From contig CBDDIB010000002.1 in the NCBI GenBank assembly GCA_965228695.1, positions 2,852,001-2,916,000 of the forward strand: 64,000 nucleotides of DNA. Reading direction: 5' to 3'. Position numbers and translations under genes: made by a program. The notes under the pieces are model-generated. The model saw nothing but the letters and a program-made list of their open reading frames with translations. It made no database searches and had not been told where the DNA came from. The first letter of the stretch is position 1. Each line of letters starts with the position of its first letter. Below, one piece after another: positions 5,753 through 13,713 of the stretch. The stretch comes from JAJFJD01 sp965228695. GTDB taxonomy: Bacteria > Pseudomonadota > Alphaproteobacteria > UBA8366.

Positions 5753-7522
5753 ATGGCCGACCAAATTGCGGTCGGTGCTGTCCTACTGGGCGCGCTCGGC
5801 TTGTTCGCCTGGGGCTATTGGCGATATGACATCGTCGCCTTGTTGGCGCTTCTGATCCTTGTGCTTGTCGGTGTCGTCCCGGCAGCGGATGCCTTTGCGG
5901 GATTTGGGCACCCGGCCATCGTGACCGTGGCGGCGATGCTCATCCTCAGCAAGGCCCTGGAAAAATCAGGCATCGTCGATTTTATAACCCGTCGATTGAG
6001 GCGTGTGCTGGAACGGCCCGCCGTGGCGATTGTCAGTCTGACAGCGTTGGCCACATTCTTCTCGGGGTTCATGAACAACATCGGCGCATTGGCATTGATG
6101 TTGCCGGTCGCACTCCAGATGACCCGTAAGGGTCCATTGTCGCCCAACATCGTACTTATGCCGATTGCGTTCGGATCGATCCTCGGCGGGTTGACCACGC
6201 TTATTGGAACGCCGCCGAACATCATCATCGCATCGTATCGTGCGCAGCATGCGGGTGAGCCGTTCGGCATATTCGATTTCACGCCGGTCGGGTTAGTGGT
6301 TGCGATTGCCGGGGTTGCGCTGATCGCAGTACTGTCCCGCCACCTTTTGCCGAACCGGGACAATGCGGGCGCCGCCGACGTGTACAGTCAGTTGGAACCC
6401 TATGTCACCGAGTTGCTGGTACCGCAGGGAAGCTCGTTCGCCGGCGCCTTGTTGGAAAGTGTCGAGGCGCGCGCCGACGGTGACGCGTCGGTCATCGAGC
6501 TCATCCGGGAGGACGAATCGCTGTTGGCGCCCCGCGGCGGCCACCAATTGCGGGAAAACGACGTTCTCGTGATCGAAGCGGATCCGGATTCATTGAACTT
6601 GTTGCTCGCCGGCGGTGAACTCGAACTGGCCCACGAGAAGCAGTTCGACGAAGCGCATCTGAAATCCGATGAGGTGGCCTTCGCCGAAGCCGTGATCATG
6701 CCGCGCTCTGACCTCGACCGGCGGAGTTCGGTCGAGATGCGATTGCGGTCCGAATTCGGCATCAATCTGCTGGCGCTGTCCCGGCGGGGAGCTCGGATTG
6801 TAAAGCGGCTGGGACATGAGCGGTTGCGTGTCGGGGACGTTTTGCTGCTCCAGGGCGATGCGGAATCGATGCAGGAAACGCTTAGCCAGATCGGTTGCCT
6901 TCCGCTCGAAGGGAGCGGATTGGATCTCGACAAAAGCTACAGCATTCTGCCCTTGATATTGTTTCTGGGCGCCCTCGGGCTCAGCAGTGTCGGAATTTTG
7001 GAGGTTCAGATCGCGTTGATGCTTGCGGCGGTGCTCGTCGTATTGACTCGCGAGCTTTCGCTGCGCGACGCCTATGAGAGCATCGACTGGCCGGTCATTG
7101 TTCTTTTGGGCGCAATGGTGCCCGTCGGCCAATCGCTCGAAATTGTCGGGCTGACCCAGGAAATTGCCGCTGGAATGTCAGCGGTACTTGGCAGCGCCCA
7201 GCCCGCTGTCGTCGTCGCGTCCTTGCTGATCGTTGCGATGTTGTTGTCCAATGTGGTCAACAACGCCGCCACCGCAATCCTCATGGCGCCGCTCGCTCTG
7301 ACCATTGCGAGTGATATCGATGTCAATCCCGATGCCCTGCTGATGGCGGTGGCCGTCGGCAGTTCATGTGCGTTCCTGACGCCGATCGGACACCAATCGA
7401 ATCTCCTGGTCATGGGGCCGGGCGGGTATCGCTTCAGTGACTATTTCCGGCTGGGGCTGCCGCTTTCCATCGCTGTCTGCCTGGTGGCCGTTCCGATGAT
7501 TTTGATTGTTTGGCCGCTTTAA
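5753..7522 (+). CDS. SLC13/DASS-type permease with two TrkA-C domains
   Basis: A 589-residue inner-membrane transporter. The N-terminal half of the permease (about residues 5-200) includes a SGFMNNIGALALMLPVAL hairpin and GGLTTLIGTPPNIIIASY, the SLC13 carboxylate/anion-binding loop (SNT-like). Two RCK_C/TrkA-C regulatory domains follow (about 210-290 and 300-385). The second permease half (about 395-589) repeats the signature with SNVVNNAATAILMAPLAL and SCAFLTPIGHQSN. Substrates of this subfamily range from sulfate to di- and tricarboxylates, and the sequence alone does not choose between them. ATG at 5753 has a GGGAGCG ribosome site. Downstream, 201 bp separate it from the MscS gene. Confidence 0.9.
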   Translation: MADQIAVGAVLLGALGLFAWGYWRYDIVALLALLILVLVGVVPAADAFAGFGHPAIVTVAAMLILSKALEKSGIVDFITRRLRRVLERPAVAIVSLTALATFFSGFMNNIGALALMLPVALQMTRKGPLSPNIVLMPIAFGSILGGLTTLIGTPPNIIIASYRAQHAGEPFGIFDFTPVGLVVAIAGVALIAVLSRHLLPNRDNAGAADVYSQLEPYVTELLVPQGSSFAGALLESVEARADGDASVIELIREDESLLAPRGGHQLRENDVLVIEADPDSLNLLLAGGELELAHEKQFDEAHLKSDEVAFAEAVIMPRSDLDRRSSVEMRLRSEFGINLLALSRRGARIVKRLGHERLRVGDVLLLQGDAESMQETLSQIGCLPLEGSGLDLDKSYSILPLILFLGALGLSSVGILEVQIALMLAAVLVVLTRELSLRDAYESIDWPVIVLLGAMVPVGQSLEIVGLTQEIAAGMSAVLGSAQPAVVVASLLIVAMLLSNVVNNAATAILMAPLALTIASDIDVNPDALLMAVAVGSSCAFLTPIGHQSNLLVMGPGGYRFSDYFRLGLPLSIAVCLVAVPMILIVWPL

Positions 7523-7598
7523 ATCCCCAAGAACAACCATTTGTAGGGAGTGAGTCCGGGCTGATTCGGCGGGGTAAATTGCGTCGGACATATTTTCT

Positions 7599-7623
7599 TG
7601 AACCTATTTGAGCTTCGCGCGTT
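7599..7623 (+). promoter_or_regulatory. Near-consensus GSR promoter before the MscS gene
   Basis: TGAAC (7599-7603), 16-nt spacer, CGTT (7620-7623). One mismatch in the -35 box against GGAAC. It is in the right place and orientation for the 7724 gene. Confidence 0.45.
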
Positions 7624-7723
7624 GGTAGTGGGTGCCACCGGATTAACGCCCATCGGCGGCGTTGTCGCGGTGCGTGAAATTTGAATTCCGACGGCTCGGC
7701 GTCATCGGGAAGCGGGGGAGACT

Positions 7724-8593
7724 ATGGATCCAATCAATATTCTGATCGATCGGCTAAGGGAGATCGGCAGCGGCGTTATAGAGATGCTGCCGCAGATTGT
7801 CGTGGCCATCGTGCTGCTGTGCGTCACCTGGGTGGTTGCTCGGGTCATTACATACGCCTACCGGCGCGCGACTTCGCGAACAAACCTGCGGCCCTCGCTT
7901 AAGGATGTCTTCGAAAAACTGATCCGTATTGCCATCTGGATCGTTGGACTGCTGATTGCCGCCACGGTCGTATTTCCGACGCTGACGCCGGCGAAATTAC
8001 TCGCGGGGTTGGGCGTCGGCTCCATCGCGATCGGGCTTGCATTCAAAGACATTTTCGAGAACTTCCTGGCGGGCATTTTGATCCTGTTGCGGGAACCGAT
8101 GCGTATTGAGGATTTCGTTGAATGCGAGGGCGTCGAGGGGGTCGTCGAGAGGATCAGCATCCGCGATACGTATATACGCAAGACCGATGGGCAGCTTGTC
8201 CTGGTCCCGAACGGCTTGCTGTACAAGAACCCGGTTTTCATCGTTACCGATCAGGCGCAGCGGCGCATTTCGTTGGTCTGCGGCGTCGCGTACAAAGAGG
8301 ATGTCGACAAGGCGCGCGAAATCATTCATGAGTGCTTGAAAGAGTGTGAAACCGTAAACACCGACAAGACCACCGAGGTCCGCGCGGTCGAGTTCGGCGC
8401 AAGCAGCATCGATTTCGAAATACTGTGGTGGACCGGCTCGAAGCCGGCCGAAGCGCGTGCCTCGAAAGATGAAGTCGTGGCCCGCATCAAGGGCGCATTG
8501 GACGAAGCCGGAATCGAAATTCCCTTCCCGTATCGCACGCTGACGTTTGATCAACCGCTGGAAATCGATCGGCCGAAACGCGACGCGGCCTAA
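7724..8593 (+). CDS. Small-conductance mechanosensitive channel (MscS family)
   Basis: A 289-residue protein. Three membrane segments are visible: about residues 20-45 (VVAIVLLCVTWVVARVIT), 64-85 (IRIAIWIVGLLIAATVVF) and 90-125, the pore-lining TM3 (LLAGLGVGSIAIGLAFKD). The beta domain follows with PMRIEDFVECEGVEGVVERI and VPNGLLYKNPV. The C-terminal cytoplasmic alpha/beta domain ends near IEIPFPYRTLTF, a typical MscS ending. Such channels release solutes on hypo-osmotic shock. ATG at 7724 has a GGGGGAG ribosome site. A near-consensus GSR promoter lies 100 bp upstream. The length is normal for the family and no truncation is seen. Confidence 0.93.
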   Translation: MDPINILIDRLREIGSGVIEMLPQIVVAIVLLCVTWVVARVITYAYRRATSRTNLRPSLKDVFEKLIRIAIWIVGLLIAATVVFPTLTPAKLLAGLGVGSIAIGLAFKDIFENFLAGILILLREPMRIEDFVECEGVEGVVERISIRDTYIRKTDGQLVLVPNGLLYKNPVFIVTDQAQRRISLVCGVAYKEDVDKAREIIHECLKECETVNTDKTTEVRAVEFGASSIDFEILWWTGSKPAEARASKDEVVARIKGALDEAGIEIPFPYRTLTFDQPLEIDRPKRDAA

Positions 8594-8635
8594 AGTTCCC
8601 AGCCAGGGCGAAATCGGGAATACTCGATTTTCAAT

Positions 8636-8661
8636 CGAACTAAATGGCGCTGTCTCCCGTT
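8636..8661 (+). promoter_or_regulatory. Near-consensus GSR promoter before the coiled-coil gene
   Basis: CGAAC (8636-8640), 17-nt spacer, CGTT (8658-8661). One mismatch in the -35 box. It is about 57 bp upstream of the probable start at 8718. Confidence 0.45.
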
Positions 8662-8717
8662 GTTCCTATAGGAGGCGGCGCTACCGCCGCGTCCTGATCC
8701 GAAAGGCAGGTGTGACG

Positions 8718-9008
8718 GTGGTGTTTGTGCGAGGTGATTACCAGGAACAAGCTCAGGGCCGGGTGAACGAGATCGAAGCAAAGCTCAACGTATTTCGATC
8801 GCGCTTGTATGTGGCACAGCGGCGCAATCGAACGGTGGGAGAACGCAAGTTGACTAAACTGCGGGGACAGAAGCTCGTCGTGGAAAATAGGCTAAGTGAA
8901 CTGCGGACTGCCGATGATCACGACTGGATGAAACGGCGCGATCGTTTCGAATGCGCCATGGGCCTGTTGGAGCAAGCAGCCAGCGCCGCCCTCAAACAGT
9001 TGCGGTAG
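8718..9008 (+). CDS. Short coiled-coil protein, Sll1863-like
   Basis: A 96-residue charged helical protein. The frame is open upstream to 8547 inside the MscS gene, but that part encodes a non-protein-like Arg/Ser run. GTG at 8718 after AAAGGCAGG is the likeliest start (8712 and 8721 are alternatives). The sequence is a continuous amphipathic helix: QEQAQGRVNEIEAKLNVFRS, then KLRGQKLVVENRLSELR, ending in FECAMGLLEQAASAALKQL. The pattern of Lys/Glu heptads with an ELR-xADD-DW segment resembles the Sll1863-type stress proteins. A near-consensus GSR promoter is consistent with this. The molecular function is unknown. Confidence 0.6.
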   Translation: MVFVRGDYQEQAQGRVNEIEAKLNVFRSRLYVAQRRNRTVGERKLTKLRGQKLVVENRLSELRTADDHDWMKRRDRFECAMGLLEQAASAALKQLR

Positions 9009-9674
9009 TTGGACGATGGGGTCGGCGACCGAAGACTGCCGATCGTACACGGGCCTGTGCGGTGTTGAGTTGCGTCTTGATATCGCTCTATCGCGAATGC
9101 TCCGCTCGCGGCGTTGCTGAAAATTGTCGTAAGCAGGGTATCTCGGTCGATTCAGCGGTCGATATCGGCGGCAATTGGTCGCCGCGAACAAGGGGGGTGC
9201 CGCACCAATAGACGATCGAAAGGCCTTTGCTTAGCGTTGATTGCCTGCACCTCGCAGATCCGGCACTCTATGGTACGTATTTCACAAACGGCAATATGAT
9301 GAATAACAGGGATGTGATAACAGCCCTCTGCCCATGAGAATTAAATTCGGGAAAAGGGTCTACCTTCCACCAGATTAGAACCCTCTGCGCTTTGGTGCAT
9401 TAAAAAGCAAATTAAGATGGTTGCGCGCCGTGGCAACCAAACCCCACCGCGAAATTAAATCAGGCCCCTGACACATTCGGTCGAAGGGGTATGCGCGTTT
9501 GTGCTGAGTTGGCGGGCGTTACGGGTTCGGAAAGAAATCGCCTTCGGTCAATCGCTTTAGCCTGACTCGATGGAAACGCAATGCAATCTTTGGCTTGCCG
9601 ACAAAATTCCATCGATACTAAAATCCGATCTTGAGGTTGTTTTATATTTATCGTCAATCAACGGAGTGTGGGTG
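9009..9674 (+). other. 666-bp intergenic stretch, AT-richer toward the right
   Basis: No credible gene is visible. From about 9290 the composition becomes distinctly AT-rich compared with flanking DNA. A 6-bp hairpin GGTTGC / GCAACC sits at 9419-9438. No transposase fragment, tRNA or long inverted repeat was recognised. Confidence 0.5.
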
Positions 9675-11021
9675 ATGGCATGTCGGTATGTTGCAACGAC
9701 CCTGTCGGTTCTCTTGATCGCTGCGGGGTGCGGTATGACCGACACGATGTCCATTCCAAAAGTAGCGTCGCCCGACGTCGCTGGTATTGGCGCACCGGCC
9801 GAGAAACAAGCCAGCTTCGCGTTGAGCAAGGTCATTGCCAACATCCGCCGAGGTACGCCCATAGCGCATTTCCCGACCGGGGGCGTACCCGGTGTCGATG
9901 GATATCTTTGCAACTATAGGCATGGGAGCGATTCGACTATCGAATGGGTATCAGGCAGTTCCGTGTTGGGAGATTGGAGCAACGAACTCGGTGAAATTTT
10001 TCATGAAACGCTCTCGCAGAAAGGATTGAATATTGCCGGTGACCCGAAATCCCTTTTCCAGCGAGGCGAATCCGTCCGTTCTGCCGAGTATCTCATCGGC
10101 GCCCGAATCACCGAAATAAGAGGCAACTTCTGCCAGGCTCACCACTGGTGGGACGGCCGGCCGCTCAGGAAATACAGCGGCGAGATGTACGTCTCCGTCG
10201 AATGGACGGTCTTTTCCAATTTGATGAAAAGAGAAGTGTTGAAGTTCAAAACCGACGGGTATCATAAACAAAAAAGGTCAAACCGAAGCGGCATAACATC
10301 GACATTTCACAATGCGTTCGCGTCGGCGGCGGAAAATATACTGACGTCTGACGACTTTAAGAAAATTTCTCTCGGAAAGTATAAACCCAAAAATAGCGGT
10401 AAGAATTATGCTGATTTATTTATCCCTCGACTGTCATTACTTAAAGAACCAATTGATGAATCTCTCGACGACATTATCCCATCGGTTGTAACTCTCCGAG
10501 CAGGCCGCGGGCACGGATCGGGGTTCGTGATCGCCGAGAACGGGATGATCTTGACCAATCAACATGTTGTCGGTGCATCAAAGCGCGTTGGTGTGATCCT
10601 GAGTAACGGGTTGGAGCTTGAAGGCGAGGTGTTGCGGACGAACGCCGAGAGGGATGTTGCCCTCGTGAAGGTCCCGCTTCGCGTTCCGCTTGCACTTGCT
10701 CTTCGGTCCGTGCCGGCTCGTCGGCTTGAGAAGGTTTATGTTGTCGGCACGCCGCTTACCGAAGGGCTTAGATCGACCGTGACGACGGGAATTGTTAGTG
10801 CCGTTCGCACCGATCGCCGCACGAAATTGAAGTTCATCCAGTCGGATGCCGCCGTTTCGGGCGGCAATAGCGGTGGACCGCTCTTGGACGCCAAAGGCAA
10901 TGTCATTGGCGTAAGCGTCCTCAAACTAATCGCGGATACGACCGAATCGCTCAACCTGTTCATACCGATCGCGGATGCCTTAGAGGCTTTGAAAATCCGC
11001 CATGTCGGACCGGAAACCTGA
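9675..11021 (+). CDS. Lipoprotein with C-terminal trypsin-like (HtrA-type) protease
   Basis: A 448-residue protein. ATG at 9675 follows ACGGAGTG and starts a lipoprotein signal ending LIAAGC (Cys19); an upstream ATG at 9570 would bury it. Residues about 60-250 form an uncharacterised region, AT-rich in its coding. The C-terminal 180 residues are a chymotrypsin-fold serine protease with His297 in NQHVV, Asp327 in RDVALV and Ser399 in GGNSGGPL, the complete HtrA-like triad. No PDZ domain follows, unlike true DegP. It is probably an envelope protease anchored in a membrane. The N-terminal half uses more A/T codons than the protease half, suggesting fusion or horizontal acquisition. Confidence 0.85.
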   Translation: MACRYVATTLSVLLIAAGCGMTDTMSIPKVASPDVAGIGAPAEKQASFALSKVIANIRRGTPIAHFPTGGVPGVDGYLCNYRHGSDSTIEWVSGSSVLGDWSNELGEIFHETLSQKGLNIAGDPKSLFQRGESVRSAEYLIGARITEIRGNFCQAHHWWDGRPLRKYSGEMYVSVEWTVFSNLMKREVLKFKTDGYHKQKRSNRSGITSTFHNAFASAAENILTSDDFKKISLGKYKPKNSGKNYADLFIPRLSLLKEPIDESLDDIIPSVVTLRAGRGHGSGFVIAENGMILTNQHVVGASKRVGVILSNGLELEGEVLRTNAERDVALVKVPLRVPLALALRSVPARRLEKVYVVGTPLTEGLRSTVTTGIVSAVRTDRRTKLKFIQSDAAVSGGNSGGPLLDAKGNVIGVSVLKLIADTTESLNLFIPIADALEALKIRHVGPET

Positions 11022-11046
11022 TCGGCCGGCCCATTGGCCGCGGTGC

Positions 11047-11736
11047 TCAAACCAGTGTGAGAAGGCGGTCGAGCGACCGTTCTTCATAATCCGGTGAAAC
11101 GTTGTCCACCGCCGGCAGGCCGATGCGATTGTGCCAGTAAACCGGCATGCCCAGGGCGGCGGCGCCCGGCACGTCGGCTGCGGAGCCGGCGACGAATAGG
11201 GTTCGGGCGGGCTCACTTCCCAAAGCATCCAGCGTCTTTGCGTAAGTCTCGCGGCGGGGCTTGTAAAACCCGGCTTCCTCCGCCGTGACGACTACCTTGA
11301 ATCCGGCGAAGACACTCGTTGCGGCGGCGTGACCCAGCCGCACCGAGCAGTTCGTTACGACGCCAAGCAGCGCCCGGTCGCTCAGGTCGGTGAGGATGCC
11401 CTCGGCTTCCGGCCAGGCATCGAGTTCGTCCCAGCGGCGCGCCAGCGCATCGGCCGCCGTGTTGCCGATACCGGCTTCTTCGGCCGCTTCGGCGACGATC
11501 GATTCATAGGCCCGGTATTCGCCGGCGCCGTAGGTGAGCTTCAGGTATTCCTTGCGCCATCGCAACCCGTCTTCCGCCGAGCCGGCCACATCGTTCCACA
11601 GCGACCATGAGTCGATCAGCGCGGTGAGCAGATCGAAGATGACGGCATCATACCGTCCGCCTGAAGATACATCGCTGCTTACTGTGACGATCGGTTTTGC
11701 TCTCCGCCTCATTCCCGCATCGTCGCGGGCCGTCAC
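11047..11736 (-). CDS. HAD-family hydrolase (haloacid dehalogenase-like)
   Basis: A 229-residue HAD subfamily IA hydrolase. The nucleophile motif is DAVIFDLLTALIDSW (FD-LLT); motif II is LLGVVTNCSVRLG; motif III's lysine lies in EEAGFYKPRRETY; motif IV is FVAGSAADVPGAAALGMPVYW. The pattern is closest to L-2-haloacid dehalogenase-like and phosphoglycolate-phosphatase-like proteins; the true substrate cannot be told. A GTG start at 11736 overlaps the stop of the upstream MFS gene (GTGA junction), so the two are translated together. The N-terminal 25 residues are unusual and polar, and a later start is possible. Confidence 0.85.
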   Translation of the reverse strand: MTARDDAGMRRRAKPIVTVSSDVSSGGRYDAVIFDLLTALIDSWSLWNDVAGSAEDGLRWRKEYLKLTYGAGEYRAYESIVAEAAEEAGIGNTAADALARRWDELDAWPEAEGILTDLSDRALLGVVTNCSVRLGHAAATSVFAGFKVVVTAEEAGFYKPRRETYAKTLDALGSEPARTLFVAGSAADVPGAAALGMPVYWHNRIGLPAVDNVSPDYEERSLDRLLTLV

Positions 11737-12971
11737 GCCGGCGCCGGTTGGGCCCGCGTATTCGCGATCAGCGCGCCGATGATCGCGAGATTTCCCACAT
11801 TAAAAACGACACCGATCAGAAAGGCGAGCCTGTAGGATCCTGTCACATCGAACACCGCGCCGCCGAGCCATGCGCCGATCGCCATGCCGCCGCCGGCGCA
11901 GAGGATCACCATGCCGGTGCGGCGGCCGGCTTCGCGGGCGGGCAGGTGTTCGCGCACGATGACCGGATAACAGGGCAGGATGCCGCCATAGCCCAACCCG
12001 AACAGCACGGCGGTGACATAGATCGCCGTCAGACTGTCGACAAAGGCCAAGACGAAGAGGAAGAGGGCCTGCGCCGCCGAAAATATGAAAATCGCCCGCA
12101 ATCCGCCGTAGCGTCCGCCCAGGAAACCGACGCCGATGAGGCAACTGACGGCCGCGCTTGCCAGCATCAGCGATAGGATTTCCGCACCCCGCGCCGGGGA
12201 ATATCCGATATCGCTGACATGCGACGCCGCATGCGCGAGGGGCAGTGCCATCGCAACGCAGCACCCGATCGCGGCGAACGAGAGGCTTATCTGTATCGCC
12301 CGCGGTGACACGGGCAGGACAATGAGTTGCCTGGCTGTGTCCGACGCGGCACCGTTCGACGGCGGGGGCGTGGTGGCCACCGGCGGCGGTTTTTGCCGCA
12401 AAATCAGGCAGAGCGGCAGCATCGTCGCCAGCGCGAACACGCCGTACCAGAAAGACGTTTGACGCCAGCCGATCATGTCGTTGAAGTACTGAAAGATCGG
12501 CGGCCAAAATGCGCCGGCGAGTCCCTGACCCGATCCGAGGATCCCGGCCGCCATGCTTTTCTTGTGGTCGAACCAACGGGTGATATTCGCCATCAGGGGC
12601 GAGAACAGCGCGGCCCGGCCGAGGAACCCCGTCAGCACGCCGTAGATCAGATACAGTTCCCATTGCGTGGAGACAACGCTCGTGAGGATACCGCCGATGC
12701 CGATCATGCTGGCGCCCAGAAACGCCGGCATGCCCATACCCGACCGGTCCAGCAGGTAGCCCATAAAGATACCGCCGATGCCGCCGCCGAAATACTGCAG
12801 TGAGTAGGCGAGCGAGGGCACGGCCCGCGGCCAATCGAACTCCGCGCTGATCGACTTCAACGCGACGACAATGAAATAAATGCTGCCCGTGCCGATCAAC
12901 AGGAACAACAAAGACGCCGCCATCACGACGTAACGTCTCAAAGCTGCGCGGTCTTCGGATTGGCTCGGCAT
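11733..12971 (-). CDS. MFS transporter (oxalate/formate-antiporter-like)
   Basis: A 412-residue, 12-helix major facilitator protein. The frame is open to 13025, but ATG at 12971 (MPSQSEDRAALRRY) follows a GAAAG ribosome site and starts just before TM1. The N-half motif YLLDRSGMGMPAFLGASMIG corresponds to motif A between TM2 and TM3. A long central loop is Pro-rich (KPPPVATTPPP). The pattern of loops and the CYPVIVREHLPAREAGRR segment match the OFA/monocarboxylate-like families. It is translationally coupled to the HAD hydrolase gene, which suggests import of a substrate that the hydrolase modifies, possibly an organic acid. This is inference. Confidence 0.85.
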   Translation of the reverse strand: MPSQSEDRAALRRYVVMAASLLFLLIGTGSIYFIVVALKSISAEFDWPRAVPSLAYSLQYFGGGIGGIFMGYLLDRSGMGMPAFLGASMIGIGGILTSVVSTQWELYLIYGVLTGFLGRAALFSPLMANITRWFDHKKSMAAGILGSGQGLAGAFWPPIFQYFNDMIGWRQTSFWYGVFALATMLPLCLILRQKPPPVATTPPPSNGAASDTARQLIVLPVSPRAIQISLSFAAIGCCVAMALPLAHAASHVSDIGYSPARGAEILSLMLASAAVSCLIGVGFLGGRYGGLRAIFIFSAAQALFLFVLAFVDSLTAIYVTAVLFGLGYGGILPCYPVIVREHLPAREAGRRTGMVILCAGGGMAIGAWLGGAVFDVTGSYRLAFLIGVVFNVGNLAIIGALIANTRAQPAPA

Positions 12972-13194
12972 GGAACTTTCAGCTCTTGGGCGGGACCGCA
13001 GCTTAGACCACCGAGGCCGGGCCAACCAGCGTCATGCTCAGCCGCGGGTACAGAAACGGTGATATCCCATGAGCACGTTGGCCCCGAGTTGCCGGCCCCA
13101 GAAAACCCCGTAGAATCCCAATTCGATAAATGCGCCGGTGCCGCCGATAGCGCATACTCGCCAAGATGAATTCTGATTTGGAGCGAACGGCGCG

Positions 13195-13596
13195 GTGAAT
13201 GAGACATCCGGCCCCTTGGTTTCGGTGGCGAAGGTCGCCGCCCGGACACTTGCCTTATCGTTGATGATGTCCTTCGCGGGCACCGGCCAGCCATGGGCGC
13301 AGTCCGGATCAATGGGCACATACTTCGAGATCTGCAAGCGTCTGGGCAATATCCCGGGAACGATGCCGATGCGCCGCTGCATCGAGGAGCAACGCGCGGT
13401 CGACAACGACCCCTTGAGCGCATTATCCGGGACTGAGCCGCCGGATCGCCAGCTTCGCGGCATGCCGATCCTCGAAGAGGGGTTGCCGGGACGACTGCCG
13501 GGCGCCAGTTCGGCGGAGGAGCTGTTGAAGAGTTCGCCGGAGCGGCTCCTCCTGGAGCCCGACACCGTGCCGGATGGTGAGAGCAACTACGAGTAA
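13195..13596 (+). CDS. Exported hypothetical protein
   Basis: A 133-residue frame starting with GTG at 13195. A plausible signal peptide (residues about 1-36, KVAARTLALSLMMSFAGTG ending in AQS) precedes a mature part with two cysteines (ICKRLGNIPGTMPMRRCIEE) and a polar, Pro/Leu/Glu-rich tail. The CKRLG-to-RRC spacing could form a disulfide. I do not recognise the family. Competing open frames lie on the minus strand (13038-13586 and 12938-13423) but look like shadows: they have no signal or domain. The ribosome site is weak. It is probably real but small, and its function is unknown. Confidence 0.5.
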   Translation: MNETSGPLVSVAKVAARTLALSLMMSFAGTGQPWAQSGSMGTYFEICKRLGNIPGTMPMRRCIEEQRAVDNDPLSALSGTEPPDRQLRGMPILEEGLPGRLPGASSAEELLKSSPERLLLEPDTVPDGESNYE

Positions 13597-13713
13597 TGCG
13601 CCATGCCTAACGAAGCGGCGACGGTGCGAAGTTGGCGATGGCGCAGGATGCAACCCCGACGGTGCCCGTCGAGCCGGCCCGTCGTTGGGGGCCGGCGGCA
13701 CGCAGACGCTTGC

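Noticed and set aside
13673..13696. GCCGGCCC / GGGCCGGC hairpin as a terminator
   Set aside because: No T-run follows and the hairpin is common in GC-rich DNA.
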